DNA of 64,000 bases from Chthoniobacter flavus Ellin428 (GCF_000173075.1 NZ_ABVL01000005.1:186001-250000); one strand, 5' to 3'. Positions 1 through 8,741 are shown, counted from the stretch's first letter. Numbers and translations are program-made. Notes: generated from the letters alone by a model not told the origin.

Positions 1-70
1 GGGTGAGATTCACGACTCCGTTTTCCATGCCGCCGGGGTCCAGCGAATTGACGACGTGGAGGATTTTCAT
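1..70 (-). CDS. Glycosyltransferase family 4 (N-terminal fragment, cut by window edge)
   Basis: Only the first 23 codons are present. Reading the minus strand from the ATG at 70-68 gives MKILHVVNSLDPGGMENGVV, the usual first beta strand and GG-(M/A)E motif of GT-B family 4 glycosyltransferases. The start ATG overlaps the stop of the upstream GT2 gene in an ATGA arrangement, so the two are probably translationally coupled. It would add a sugar to a lipid-linked precursor on the cytoplasmic side. Donor and acceptor cannot be told from this fragment. Confidence 0.75.
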   Translation of the reverse strand, partial: MKILHVVNSLDPGGMENGVVNLT

Positions 71-1041
71 CGGTGGCCGCGGAGGAAGTTGGCGATGGCG
101 CGCAGGCGGAAGAGCGGCGGTTCGGCGACGCGATCGGCGCGCAAGAAGATCGGCCAGAGGGCGATGGAGGTGAGCAAGTATTGCCAGGCGCGGGCGCGCA
201 GGCCGTCGTCGAAATGCGTCCAGGCGACGAGGAAGTAGTGGATGGCGGCGGTACGCAGCCAGAAAATGACATCGCCTCGCGGGACGGCCCCGGCTTTCCA
301 CGCGCGGCGGAGCACCAAGCCGGAGTTCCGCTTCATGCGCGGCGCATTTTTGCTCATGTTCTGCGGGTGCCGTCGGATGATCGCCAGCGGTTCGCCGAGG
401 TAAAAGAAGCGATGACCCCGCGCAGTGATGCGGATCCACATGTCGCGGTCCTCCGAACTGCGTAGCTCTGTGTCGAAATAGCCGCACTCTTCAAACACCG
501 CGCGTCGCACGACGATCGACGAAGAAAGGGGACGGTTGCGCAGGCAGAACGACTTCACGGTCAGCTCGCTGGTGTGCAGGAAATTCTGGCGCGGTGGTGC
601 GAGGGGTTCGCCGATGGCATTCATCCGCGAGCAACTCGTCCCCACGGCTGCGAAGGTCGGCCCGAGCCGCTCGAATTCGCGAAAGACCGTGGCGAGAAAT
701 TCGGGCTGCCAGCGATCATCGGCATCCAGAAAGGCGACGAACGGATAGCGAGCCTCGCGGATCCCGGTGTTGCGTGCCGCGGAAAGCCCGGCATTCGTCT
801 GGCGCACCGCACGGACGCGCGGATCGGTGTAACGCGCGCAGACTTCGGGCGTGTTATCGGTCGAGCCGTCGTCGACGACAATCAGCTCGAAATGTTCCCA
901 CGTCTGCGCGAGCACCGAGGCGATCGCCTCGGGGAGGAAATGCGCGTAATTGTACGCTGGGATGACGACGGAGACCTGTTCAGGCAAAGCAGGAAAATAT
1001 TGGTGGGGCTCTCGTCTACGGAAATCACCCCGCGCGGGCAA
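67..1041 (-). CDS. Glycosyltransferase family 2
   Basis: A GT-A fold transferase of about 324 residues. It has the N-terminal strand VSVVIPAYNYAHFLPEAI, the nucleotide-binding VVDDGSTDNTPEV motif and an acidic metal-binding FLDADDRW motif near residues 105-112. The C-terminal 80 residues are basic and partly hydrophobic. The open frame begins with TTG at 1041; another TTG about 20 codons in is possible, and neither has a clear Shine-Dalgarno sequence. It lies in the minus-strand polysaccharide arm, directly coupled to a family 4 transferase. Sugar specificity is unknown. Confidence 0.85.
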   Translation of the reverse strand: MPARGDFRRREPHQYFPALPEQVSVVIPAYNYAHFLPEAIASVLAQTWEHFELIVVDDGSTDNTPEVCARYTDPRVRAVRQTNAGLSAARNTGIREARYPFVAFLDADDRWQPEFLATVFREFERLGPTFAAVGTSCSRMNAIGEPLAPPRQNFLHTSELTVKSFCLRNRPLSSSIVVRRAVFEECGYFDTELRSSEDRDMWIRITARGHRFFYLGEPLAIIRRHPQNMSKNAPRMKRNSGLVLRRAWKAGAVPRGDVIFWLRTAAIHYFLVAWTHFDDGLRARAWQYLLTSIALWPIFLRADRVAEPPLFRLRAIANFLRGHR

Positions 1042-1111
1042 GAGCCATGAGGAAACATTGCCGTGAGCGACGGAGGAAGTGCCGGCGAGTCACATGAATG
1101 ATTCTGGACGA

Positions 1112-1900
1112 TCAATGCGGAGGGCCGCGTCGGATGACCATGTGGAAACCGGTGAAAACATAGCGGTGTTGAAATTCTGTGAGCGAAAGATGCTCTTCGC
1201 CACGCAGAGGGTCGGCGATGGTGATCTGGTCGTCGTGGAGATCGAGAACCGCGATGAAGTGGCCCAAGCCTCCGAGACGAACACCGACCAGAGCAGGGAG
1301 CCCTGCGGCTGGAGAGAAAGTATCGCGAAAATCAAATTGTGCGGAGAGGCCGCGGCTGCGGACGTATCGTGCCAGATACCAAGCCTCCGTGCCGCCCGCA
1401 TAACTAAAGGCCGCGCGGGCAATGGCATGTTCCGTCGTATCGACACCGAGGCGCCGAAGAATGGTGGTGACGCTGGCCGGACCACAAGTCGAAGGCGTAC
1501 TCTGGAGGCAGACGTCACCGCGCCAGCTTTCTTTGAAGATGGGATCAGGCAGCGGTGCCATCAGCGGCTTGATGTAAGGCGTCACGCCAGGAAGCAGCAC
1601 CGCAAATAACGGCAAACCGAGAAGCAATCGGGGCAGGAGCGCTGCCGCCGCCCCGCCAGCGCAACCCAGGAAAACCACGAGGAATTCGGAACCGGGCCAC
1701 GAACGGAGCGTGTAGAACCATGCGTGCTCTCGCAAAATGTGGAGGTAGTAGGCGGCGAACCAGATCGAGGGAATCGCCAGAAGCCCAAACCCACAAAGGC
1801 AGCAACTGCGAACCGCGATGGATCGAGGCCGGAGCCAGTGATAAGTGACCGCGAAGGCCACCACGCTGAGCACAACGGCAGCGGTACCGAAAAAGTTCAT
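1112..1900 (-). CDS. Membrane-anchored C39-type cysteine peptidase-like protein
   Basis: 262 residues. About three or four hydrophobic segments in residues 1-105 precede a papain-like C39 domain (residues 127-258). The expected catalytic set is visible: Gln133 and Cys139 in CLQSTPSTCGPAS, His214 in GLGHFIAVLD and Asp230 in IADP. C39 domains normally cut double-glycine leader peptides and are fused to ABC exporters; here no ABC domain is fused. The order of segments suggests the protease domain follows a membrane anchor, but its side of the membrane is not certain. It sits between GT2 and a small secreted protein in the polysaccharide arm, so a role in processing an exported protein is only inferred. 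Confidence 0.7.
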   Translation of the reverse strand: MNFFGTAAVVLSVVAFAVTYHWLRPRSIAVRSCCLCGFGLLAIPSIWFAAYYLHILREHAWFYTLRSWPGSEFLVVFLGCAGGAAAALLPRLLLGLPLFAVLLPGVTPYIKPLMAPLPDPIFKESWRGDVCLQSTPSTCGPASVTTILRRLGVDTTEHAIARAAFSYAGGTEAWYLARYVRSRGLSAQFDFRDTFSPAAGLPALVGVRLGGLGHFIAVLDLHDDQITIADPLRGEEHLSLTEFQHRYVFTGFHMVIRRGPPH

Positions 1901-1949
1901 CGTGAGGGGTGTGAATCGACGCGCCGCGTTTCCGTCGAAATCTTACTTA

Positions 1950-2438
1950 TTACTTATCGGGCAGGCGAGTCTCGACATAATAAAGAGTGTCATCGCCTCC
2001 AGGCATGGTTGTGGTGCGAGTCTTGTCCTTTGCGTTGAAGTCGAATTCGGTGAATGCGTCGACGCGGACCTCCTCGTAGTCGCGCCGCGTGAAACGGATA
2101 AGGCCTCGAGACCAATTGCCACCGCCTCCTCTGCCCCAAATTTCGAGCTGGGGCCAGCCGTGACAAAACTCCAAAATCGCGACGCCGACGCTTTGCTCAG
2201 TAAAGCGGCGCACCGCTCCCGTGCTCGTGTTCTGGATAGTGAAATCGTATATTCCGCCGCCAGAGCCAGCACCCTCCTGGTTGTTTGAAGGACGCACGGT
2301 GATCTTGAAATTGCGAAGGGTGAGAATGCGTGCTTTGGATGGAAAATCCTGGAGCTTCTTCGGCCACGGCTCGGTCGTGATATCGGCCCGGCAGTGGAGG
2401 CCGCACAAAAGCACGGATAGGATGAGCAAACGAATCAT
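1950..2438 (-). CDS. Secreted protein of unknown function
   Basis: The chosen ATG at 2438 has a good AGGAG ribosome site 7-8 bases upstream and opens with a signal peptide (MIRLLILSVLLCGLHC, then RADI). The open frame extends further upstream, but that part lacks a signal and a ribosome site. The mature protein of about 140 residues looks beta-rich, with the segment RNFKITVRPSNNQEGAGSGG and a WGRGGGGNWSRG loop. The cysteine near the end of the signal is not in a convincing lipobox. No family was recognised. It lies between the C39-type protease and the tyrosine kinase gene, so an envelope or polysaccharide role is plausible. Confidence 0.6.
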   Translation of the reverse strand: MIRLLILSVLLCGLHCRADITTEPWPKKLQDFPSKARILTLRNFKITVRPSNNQEGAGSGGGIYDFTIQNTSTGAVRRFTEQSVGVAILEFCHGWPQLEIWGRGGGGNWSRGLIRFTRRDYEEVRVDAFTEFDFNAKDKTRTTTMPGGDDTLYYVETRLPDK

Positions 2439-2567
2439 ACGTCTCCTGGCAAAAGGCGGGAAGCTCATTGACTGACATGCAGTTACGCCCCGTCCGCCGA
2501 CCATTTCTGCGCAAGCATTTTGCCGGTATGTGGCAACTTCCTCGCCCAACCTGCTTTCCCACGACTA

Positions 2568-4736
2568 CTATGTGCTCTCGATGGCGTGCTGGTAGTAGTA
2601 GTCGTGCGAGTAGTAGTAGTACTGGTAGTAGTTCTGCGTCGCGTTGAGGTCGAGACGGTTGAGCACGAAACCGTAGAAGTTGGCGCGGTTGGCGCGCAGG
2701 GTCTCGATGGCGGATTTGACGCAACGCACCGGAGTCTGGCCGGTCCAGATGACGAAGAGCACGCCATCGACGAGACTTTGCATGATGGAGGTCTCCGAGA
2801 GGCCGAGCACCGGCGGGGTATCGATGACGATGCGGTCGAAACGGCCGCGCAGGCTGTTGAGCAGTTCGGAGAACTGGGCGGAACCGAGCAGCTCGGTGCC
2901 GTGGTCGAGGTGACGGCCGGCGCTGAGGACGGTGAGGTTTTCCTGGCCCGAGGGACGGAAGGCGTCTTCGAGGGTGCATTCGCCGAGGAGGACGTTGCTC
3001 AAGCCGGGTTCCTTGCGATAGCCGAAAAGGCGATGCAGACGGCCGCGGCGCAGGTCGGTATCGATGAGAAGGGTTTTCGCACCGGTGAGAGCGAAGGACG
3101 CGGCGAGATTCGAGGAGACGACGGTCTTGCCTTCCTTCGGCATGGCACTGGTGACCATCACGACATGGGGCGGCTTGCTCAGCTCGCCCATGGAGAGGAT
3201 GTTCGTGCGAATGACGCGGAAGTTTTCCACGAGGCCGTGCTTCGTCGTGTCGTCGCTGGCGACAGCGGTAGCCGGCAGGAACATGTCGGTCGCTTCGGTC
3301 TGCGGAACCACGCCGAGACCGCGCAGGCGGAAGGAGTGCTCGACTTCCTCGAGGTTGGTCATCGTGTGGTCGAGATACTCGATGAGGAAGGGGATGCCGA
3401 GGGCGAGAACGAGGCCGCCGACAAAGGAGAGGAGCATGATGCGGAGGCGATTGGGCGAAACCGGATCGTCGCGCACCTCGAGGAGGCCGGAATACTTGAG
3501 ATTGATGCGTTCCTTTTCGCCGGCAAACTCCACTTCATTGATCTCCCGCTGCATGTTCGCGAGGTAGGTGTCGTAAGGCACGCGCGAGGCGTCGAAGATC
3601 GAAAGTTGCGAGAGGAGCTTGGCGTGCTTGCGGCTGAGTTCCTGATATTCGGGCAGCTTGGCTTCGAGGTCGTGCTTCTTATTGAGGAGTTCCTGATACT
3701 CGAGGTTGAAGCGGTTCGTGGCGACTTCGACTTCCGCGTCGAGGCGTTGGTTGATGACGTCGAGTTGCTGGTAAAGCGGCTTCATGGCGCCGGCCGTGGG
3801 CAGATATTTGCGGAGGCCTTCGGAGATCTCCTTTTTGACCTGCTGCTGCTGCTGCGCAAGTTCGTCCCACGGATGCAGGGACTTGAGAAGCGACGGGACG
3901 ACGACAACGCTGTTGTTCGCGGCCGCGTCTTTCTTGTCGGCGCTCTGCCCGGACTGAGGCTGGGCTACGGTCTGGCCGACGGAGAGGCGGGTGTCGTTGT
4001 CATCCGCGGAAGCAATGAGCGAAAGTTTGGCCACGCTATCGAGCGCGGGATCCTGCAGGCGCACGCGGACGCGGCCGATCTCGTCGATGCGCATTTGCAG
4101 CTTGGTGAGGTCGGCAGGCAGGTTGTTGATGGAATTGACGAGGATGAGCGTCTTGGTGAAGTCCTGCTGATCCTGGAAGTCGAGTTTCTCGGAGAATTGC
4201 TGGTCCAGCCGGCCGACCAGTTCCTTGAGTTCCTCGGAGTAGGTGTTGACGATGAGGTTTTTCTCTTCGTTGCGCCGCTCCTGGCGATAAGCGATGAACT
4301 GCTGCACCATCGTTTCCGTCCAGCGGTGGGCCCAATCGGCAGAGTACGGCCACGCTTCCACGTCGATATTTTTCTCGGTATTGAGAGACGCGCGGAACTT
4401 GAAGAGATACTTGCGCTCGAGGTCGCGGCTGTTCGTGTCAATGCCGAGGGCGCGTGCCGTCCGGAGCATGATCTGCGGCTCGGTGAATTGCGCGACGAAA
4501 GCGGAGAGGCGGCCGTCCTCGTAGAGCTTGTCGGTATCGAGCGGGCGCGCGAGATATTCGAGGTGAATGAGCGCGTGCGCGTAGTAGACCGGCTTGGCGA
4601 AGACGTAATAAGTCAGGCCAGCGGTGAGAGCGAAGCAGATGAGCAGCACCATGAGCCGTGCGTGCTTCGAGGCGATCGCGACATAGAGGAAAATGTCGTG
4701 AAGCGTGAAAGCGGGCTTCTTCGTTCCTGGGATCAT
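2568..4736 (-). CDS. Wzc-like polysaccharide co-polymerase / bacterial tyrosine kinase
   Basis: 722 residues controlling chain length and export of the exopolysaccharide from the inner membrane. A Wzz-type N-terminus has a first membrane helix at about residues 27-48. A long coiled-coil periplasmic region (about 150-420) follows, then a second helix (about 432-455). The cytoplasmic BY-kinase domain has Walker A SAMPKEGKT (530-538), Walker A' LLIDTD (556-561) and Walker B IDTPP (638-642). The C-terminus carries nine tyrosines between residues 703 and 715, the autophosphorylation tail typical of Wzc/EpsB proteins. A Wza-like gene lies 249 bases upstream on the same strand. Confidence 0.93.
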   Translation of the reverse strand: MIPGTKKPAFTLHDIFLYVAIASKHARLMVLLICFALTAGLTYYVFAKPVYYAHALIHLEYLARPLDTDKLYEDGRLSAFVAQFTEPQIMLRTARALGIDTNSRDLERKYLFKFRASLNTEKNIDVEAWPYSADWAHRWTETMVQQFIAYRQERRNEEKNLIVNTYSEELKELVGRLDQQFSEKLDFQDQQDFTKTLILVNSINNLPADLTKLQMRIDEIGRVRVRLQDPALDSVAKLSLIASADDNDTRLSVGQTVAQPQSGQSADKKDAAANNSVVVVPSLLKSLHPWDELAQQQQQVKKEISEGLRKYLPTAGAMKPLYQQLDVINQRLDAEVEVATNRFNLEYQELLNKKHDLEAKLPEYQELSRKHAKLLSQLSIFDASRVPYDTYLANMQREINEVEFAGEKERINLKYSGLLEVRDDPVSPNRLRIMLLSFVGGLVLALGIPFLIEYLDHTMTNLEEVEHSFRLRGLGVVPQTEATDMFLPATAVASDDTTKHGLVENFRVIRTNILSMGELSKPPHVVMVTSAMPKEGKTVVSSNLAASFALTGAKTLLIDTDLRRGRLHRLFGYRKEPGLSNVLLGECTLEDAFRPSGQENLTVLSAGRHLDHGTELLGSAQFSELLNSLRGRFDRIVIDTPPVLGLSETSIMQSLVDGVLFVIWTGQTPVRCVKSAIETLRANRANFYGFVLNRLDLNATQNYYQYYYYSHDYYYQHAIEST

Positions 4737-4985
4737 GAGAGTAGTCGAAAAATAGGACAGGCGCCGGCGCGAGCCCAGGCGCTTCGAACGGAAAACAATA
4801 CCCTAGCAGGTTCCACGTAGAGAGCGAGTGAAGAATCCATGACGGGGATGAAATGGGATTCAGCCGAGACAGACAAACGTCGCGAACAAGGCAGGGATCA
4901 TACCTGCTGCATGGACGCGACGTTCATCGGCTCCGCTGGCTCCATTGTAAAAATGGAGGGAGAGCGGCAAAAGCGTTTCTGCGGA

Positions 4986-6299
4986 TTACCAGCTAAACCA
5001 CTTCTCCGGCACGACGAGAATGTCGTTGGTCTGGAGCTGAACGTCCGGCCGCTGGCCTTTTTTGATGGCGCTGATGTCCACCGGCAGCTTGGCTTTCGTG
5101 CCATCCGGCAGCGCGCGGAGCACGTAGACGCGCTTCTGGTCGGCGAAACGCGCGAAACCACCGCGCTGGAGGATCGCCGCGTAGGCGCTGACGCGCTCAC
5201 CTTCCTTGAGCGGGAAGCCACCGGGCGACGAGACGTTGCCGGTGACGTAGACGAGGTTCGAGGGGCCGGCGGGAATGGTGATGACGTCGCCTTCACCGAG
5301 GGTGATGTCAGAGGTGAGACCGCCGCCCTGGAGGATCTTGTCGACGTTCACTTCCTCGACGACGCTCTTGTTCGCCGCGATGCGCATGACGCGCACCCGC
5401 GTGAGGTCGGCCTTGTCGGTCACACCACCCGCGCTGAGGATGACATTGACGAGCGTGGGTGTGATGCCCGAGGGAATGTGCCACTGGCCGGGGGTGTGGA
5501 ATTCACCCGAAAGATAGATGAGCGGGCCGTTTTCGATGTCGGCGCCTTGCTTGCGCTCGATCATGACGGAGGCGTTGTGGAGCTGCGAGCTCTGCAGCGC
5601 GCGCTTCACCGAGGCTTCCGCGGCGGAAAGGGACTTGCCGGCCACGGAGATGCGCCCGACCTGCGGCATGATGATGTAGCCACCACGACGGACCTGATAG
5701 ATGCCGTTGAAGGAAGGATCTTCGTTGACGAAAACCTCCAGGTTTTCGCCGGGCACGACTACTTCGTCTGCCGCGACCGAATGACCCTGCGAGACATCCG
5801 AAAGTTGCTTATCCACCTCGTCCAATTGCGCCTTGGCCGCCGAGTAGCGGGCCTGCCAATCCTTGACCTCCTGGTCGAGATGCTCGGCTTTCTCGAGATC
5901 ACCGGCCGCGGTCTGAAGGGCAAATTGCTTTTGGGCCGCTTCCAGCTTGGCCTTGGCGTAGCGGACTTCGCCCTGCAGGGTCTGCCGCTTTTCGCCCAGG
6001 TCTTCCATGTCGCTTTTGGCGGCATTGGCGGAGAGATCGGCGCCCGGCGTCGCTGCCGGGGCAGCGCTGCCCGCCTTGGTGGAAGCGAGGTCGACTTGCG
6101 GCTGGCGGAAGGAGATGCCCGACTTCCCAGTCGGGTCTGCAGCCAGGCCAGTCGAGAACGCCAGCAAATAAGTGACAGTAATAAGAGCGGTGGTTGCGGG
6201 CAGAAACTGCCTGGATGTCAAACCAGCGCTTTTTTTCTTGAGAGAATGATGAGGGGTCACAGGCGGATCGTGTTGTATCGAAATCAGTTTAACCGTCAA
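4986..6299 (-). CDS. Wza-like polysaccharide export protein with coiled-coil insert
   Basis: 437 residues. A signal-like hydrophobic stretch (about residues 33-52, ending GLAADP) is followed by a strongly charged helical region (about 80-165) rich in Lys, Glu, Ala and Gln. Then come the Poly_export motif (VVPGENLEVFVNEDPSFNGIYQV) and SLBB-type repeats (GGYIIMPQVGRISVAGKS; VYVTGNVSSPGGFPL). It should form the outer-membrane or periplasmic exit channel partnered with the Wzc-like protein. The frame starts with TTG at 6299; a GTG at 6260 gives a shorter N-terminus and is equally possible, as neither has a good ribosome site. The helical region before the export domain is unusual for Wza. Confidence 0.88.
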   Translation of the reverse strand: MTVKLISIQHDPPVTPHHSLKKKSAGLTSRQFLPATTALITVTYLLAFSTGLAADPTGKSGISFRQPQVDLASTKAGSAAPAATPGADLSANAAKSDMEDLGEKRQTLQGEVRYAKAKLEAAQKQFALQTAAGDLEKAEHLDQEVKDWQARYSAAKAQLDEVDKQLSDVSQGHSVAADEVVVPGENLEVFVNEDPSFNGIYQVRRGGYIIMPQVGRISVAGKSLSAAEASVKRALQSSQLHNASVMIERKQGADIENGPLIYLSGEFHTPGQWHIPSGITPTLVNVILSAGGVTDKADLTRVRVMRIAANKSVVEEVNVDKILQGGGLTSDITLGEGDVITIPAGPSNLVYVTGNVSSPGGFPLKEGERVSAYAAILQRGGFARFADQKRVYVLRALPDGTKAKLPVDISAIKKGQRPDVQLQTNDILVVPEKWFSW

Positions 6300-6352
6300 T
6301 TCAGTAGTGTGGGCAAATTTGCGGATTTCTGCGTAGCAATTTCTGTTCGAGA

Positions 6353-8137
6353 TTACCGGAAATATTTAGTTAGACTTACGTAGATGAGATTTTCGGAGTA
6401 GTTACGCGAGAAGGAATCCGATTTGCTTTGCTGATATTGGTAAAGAAGTTGCAAAAGAAGCGTGTCGGAAAAATTGTAACCAACTTCCGCCCGGCCCATC
6501 CACGCTACCGTGTTGTCGAATTCTCCCGTGTCGTATTCGCCGGTCAGGCGGAGGGTGGTTTTTGGACCGACCGCATAAGTAAAACGCAGACCGAGCCGCC
6601 ATTGCTCGTCGGTCAGCGTCCCATCGTGGAAAAGATATTCGGCGCGGGTTTGGTAGGCGTAGAAGTCCGAATCCAGTTTTGGCCCGAGGATCTGGTGCAG
6701 GTTGTAACCGAAGATGTCGTCGATTTCGTCGTGGAAGTAATTGAACTCACGTGAGTAGAAGACCGACTCTTGAGTATAGGGGCCGGCAGTGTGGTCGAGT
6801 TGTATCCGCCAGAGTGCGCCGTTGTCGTTGCTGGAAAAGCCGCCCGTGAAGTATCCGCCTTCCGCCCACAGCTGGAGTTGGTCGGTGATCGGGCCGCGGA
6901 AACCGAGGAGGAAGATATGCTGGAGACTGTCAAATTCGTCGGTACTAAACGCCTGGTAGATAAAGTAGGGTTTGAAACGGGTATTCTCGTTGACATCCTG
7001 TAAAACGACCGTAGCGGCGTCGCGCAAGGCAGGTTGCCCGCGATTTCCTTGATTGTACCAAAGATTTTCGTGGTAGACATTCGCACTCAGGCGGATGGCG
7101 CCGGGGAGTAGGCGCTCGGTGCCGACGCTGACGGTGTTCGAGTAAACGAGAGTATCGTCCCGGAGATTGCGATTGTGATTGTCGTTGTTGTTGGCACCGG
7201 CGTTGTCGAAGATGAAGTTTCGATCCGGTCGCAAGATGTAGCGACCCGCGACCTGCTGGTTATTGAAGTCCGCACCTTGGAACAAAACGTCGTCGCTCCG
7301 AAAATCGTCCGAATAAAGAGCGTGCTGAATCTGAAAGTCGTCGGCGAAAACGACGTTCCACCCGCCAATCATCGTTTGCCACTGGACTTGGGCGCGCACC
7401 AGCGGGCCGGACAACCATCCAAAATTGTAGATATCCGATAGGCCGAAACCGGCGATGCCGGCCTTTCCTTCGGTCGGAAGGTAGACGAAAGTGCCAGCGG
7501 TGGTGACGCTCAGGCCCTCGGTGAGCTGAGCTACGGCCTCGATCGTCGCTCCGACATACGCGATGGTGTCGGATTCCCTGTGGTCGGGGGTGAGGTTGAT
7601 GTTATCGCTGGAAAGCACCGCGGCCTCGAGGGCGCGCAGTTTCAAATAAAGCGGACCAATCTTGAGATCGGCGTCCTGTGGTTGGAAGCCCTGCTGGGCC
7701 CATGGCAAGCCGCCGGAGACGTTCGGCAGGCTGATTTTGAAATCACCGGTGATCGACTCCGAGCGTACCGAAGGGCCCACATCGGGGAGAGTGACGAGCG
7801 GACCATAGGGGAACGTCGTATTGCGAAAGAGCGTCGCTTGCGAAACACCGAGGCGGTCGGGCTGAAATGACCCATTTGGAACTTGGGTGAGGCCTTGGGT
7901 GCCGGTGTAGCCGGGGCCCGAGGCGGGATAGCCATCGGCAGTGGCGACTGACGCGGGTTGGCCGGTCCGGAATTGCGGGCGCGACGGAGCGGCATCCTGC
8001 TGCGCGAAAACGGGTGTCGAAAAAATTGCCAGGCAAAAAATTCCAGCCGTCCGGGCAATCGTGAATCGCCGGGGGGTGTGAAGTTGCCTGACGGGCGCTC
8101 GGTGAAAGCCGGGCCCTCGCTTGGATTGTCGTCTCAA
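6353..8137 (-). CDS. Outer-membrane beta-barrel protein of the exopolysaccharide locus
   Basis: About 594 residues. After a signal peptide (ARTAGIFCLAIFSTPVFAQQ) the protein is a series of amphipathic strands rich in Tyr, Asn and Asp, and it ends YVSLTKYFR, as expected of a barrel. The open frame continues upstream to 8371, but that part overlaps the small membrane gene. The best start is TTG at 8137: it forms a TTGA overlap with the stop of that gene and has GGAG ten bases upstream. Its place between the wza-like gene and a small membrane gene suggests an accessory secretion barrel or surface anchor. No enzyme domain was seen. Confidence 0.72.
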   Translation of the reverse strand: MRRQSKRGPGFHRAPVRQLHTPRRFTIARTAGIFCLAIFSTPVFAQQDAAPSRPQFRTGQPASVATADGYPASGPGYTGTQGLTQVPNGSFQPDRLGVSQATLFRNTTFPYGPLVTLPDVGPSVRSESITGDFKISLPNVSGGLPWAQQGFQPQDADLKIGPLYLKLRALEAAVLSSDNINLTPDHRESDTIAYVGATIEAVAQLTEGLSVTTAGTFVYLPTEGKAGIAGFGLSDIYNFGWLSGPLVRAQVQWQTMIGGWNVVFADDFQIQHALYSDDFRSDDVLFQGADFNNQQVAGRYILRPDRNFIFDNAGANNNDNHNRNLRDDTLVYSNTVSVGTERLLPGAIRLSANVYHENLWYNQGNRGQPALRDAATVVLQDVNENTRFKPYFIYQAFSTDEFDSLQHIFLLGFRGPITDQLQLWAEGGYFTGGFSSNDNGALWRIQLDHTAGPYTQESVFYSREFNYFHDEIDDIFGYNLHQILGPKLDSDFYAYQTRAEYLFHDGTLTDEQWRLGLRFTYAVGPKTTLRLTGEYDTGEFDNTVAWMGRAEVGYNFSDTLLLQLLYQYQQSKSDSFSRNYSENLIYVSLTKYFR

Positions 8138-8448
8138 ACCGTGTGTTCTCCAGAAAAAGCGCCGTTCTTGACTTTCTTCAGGGTGCGATCCTTGTGGATC
8201 TTCATCAGGAAGACTTGGGGAAGATCCTCCCGGCGGACGGAAAATGGCAGGTAAGCCAGCAGCCCGAGCAGAGGGACGCCAATAATGATCCAGGTCCACA
8301 GACGACGCTGGCGGTCGCTGAAGCCTTGGGATCTGAGACTGATCACCGCGCAATAGACGAGGGCGATCCAAATCAAGAGCAGAGACAGGAAGACCTGGCC
8401 ATTGAACTTGGCGGCTTCGAGGCTGAATCGGTTCAGAAGTTCACTCAT
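8134..8448 (-). CDS. Small two-helix membrane protein (PLDc_N-like)
   Basis: 104 residues with helices at about 16-36 (QVFLSLLLIWIALVYCAVI) and 50-67 (LWTWIIIGVPLLGLLAYLPF), followed by a basic cytoplasmic tail. The second helix with its Trp, Pro and Gly pattern resembles the PLDc_N or cardiolipin-synthase N-terminal membrane module, without any catalytic domain. It is the first gene of the minus-strand arm, transcribed from the control region shared with the large secreted protein. Its stop overlaps the TTG start of the barrel gene. The function is unknown; the family call is tentative. Confidence 0.65.
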   Translation of the reverse strand: MSELLNRFSLEAAKFNGQVFLSLLLIWIALVYCAVISLRSQGFSDRQRRLWTWIIIGVPLLGLLAYLPFSVRREDLPQVFLMKIHKDRTLKKVKNGAFSGEHTV

Positions 8449-8537
8449 TTTTTAGCGGATGTTTGAGGGCAGGATTAAAGGGAATAATAAAAGAGGGGGA
8501 ATCCACGGACGGACCTTTCTGTTGCAATTCATGGTCC

Positions 8538-8591
8538 TACGTAAAGCAAAAATAGGTCCGAATGCGTGTTCTGTACGTAGAAAAATACGTA
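8538..8591. promoter_or_regulatory. Three TACGTA palindromes in the divergent control region
   Basis: The palindromic hexamer TACGTA occurs at 8538-8543, 8574-8579 and 8586-8591, in the AT-rich intergenic region between the two arms of the polysaccharide locus. The last two are 12 bases apart and the first is 36 bases (about three helical turns) before the second. This spacing fits operator sites for a dimeric regulator on one DNA face. No regulator is assigned. Confidence 0.35.
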
Positions 8592-8620
8592 AAATCCTTC
8601 TAAAGTTTGCAAAGAATGTG

Positions 8621-8649
8621 TTGACGACCCCGGCGCCGGTCCCGTTAAT
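8621..8649 (+). promoter_or_regulatory. Candidate sigma70-type promoter for the secreted protein
   Basis: TTGACG at 8621-8626 matches five of six bases of a -35 box. A 17-base spacer leads to GTTAAT at 8644-8649 as a weak -10 box. It would start transcription about 85 bases before the ATG at 8742 and just downstream of the TACGTA cluster. This is a consensus match only. Confidence 0.35.
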
Positions 8650-8741
8650 CTGCGCCCATCCCCTACGGTTGTTTTCGCGCCGGCCCTTGGTCGTCCGTGA
8701 AAATGCCCACAATGACGAAAATCATTCACGAGCAAAAATCT

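Noticed and set aside
2520-4820. 766-codon plus-strand open frame opposite the Wzc-like gene
   Set aside because: The minus strand encodes a complete BY-kinase with all motifs; the plus-strand product is antisense low-complexity sequence.
4940-4958. Possible terminator hairpin between the wza-like and wzc-like genes
   Set aside because: The CTCCATT/AATGGAG stem has only seven pairs and no T-run on the minus strand.
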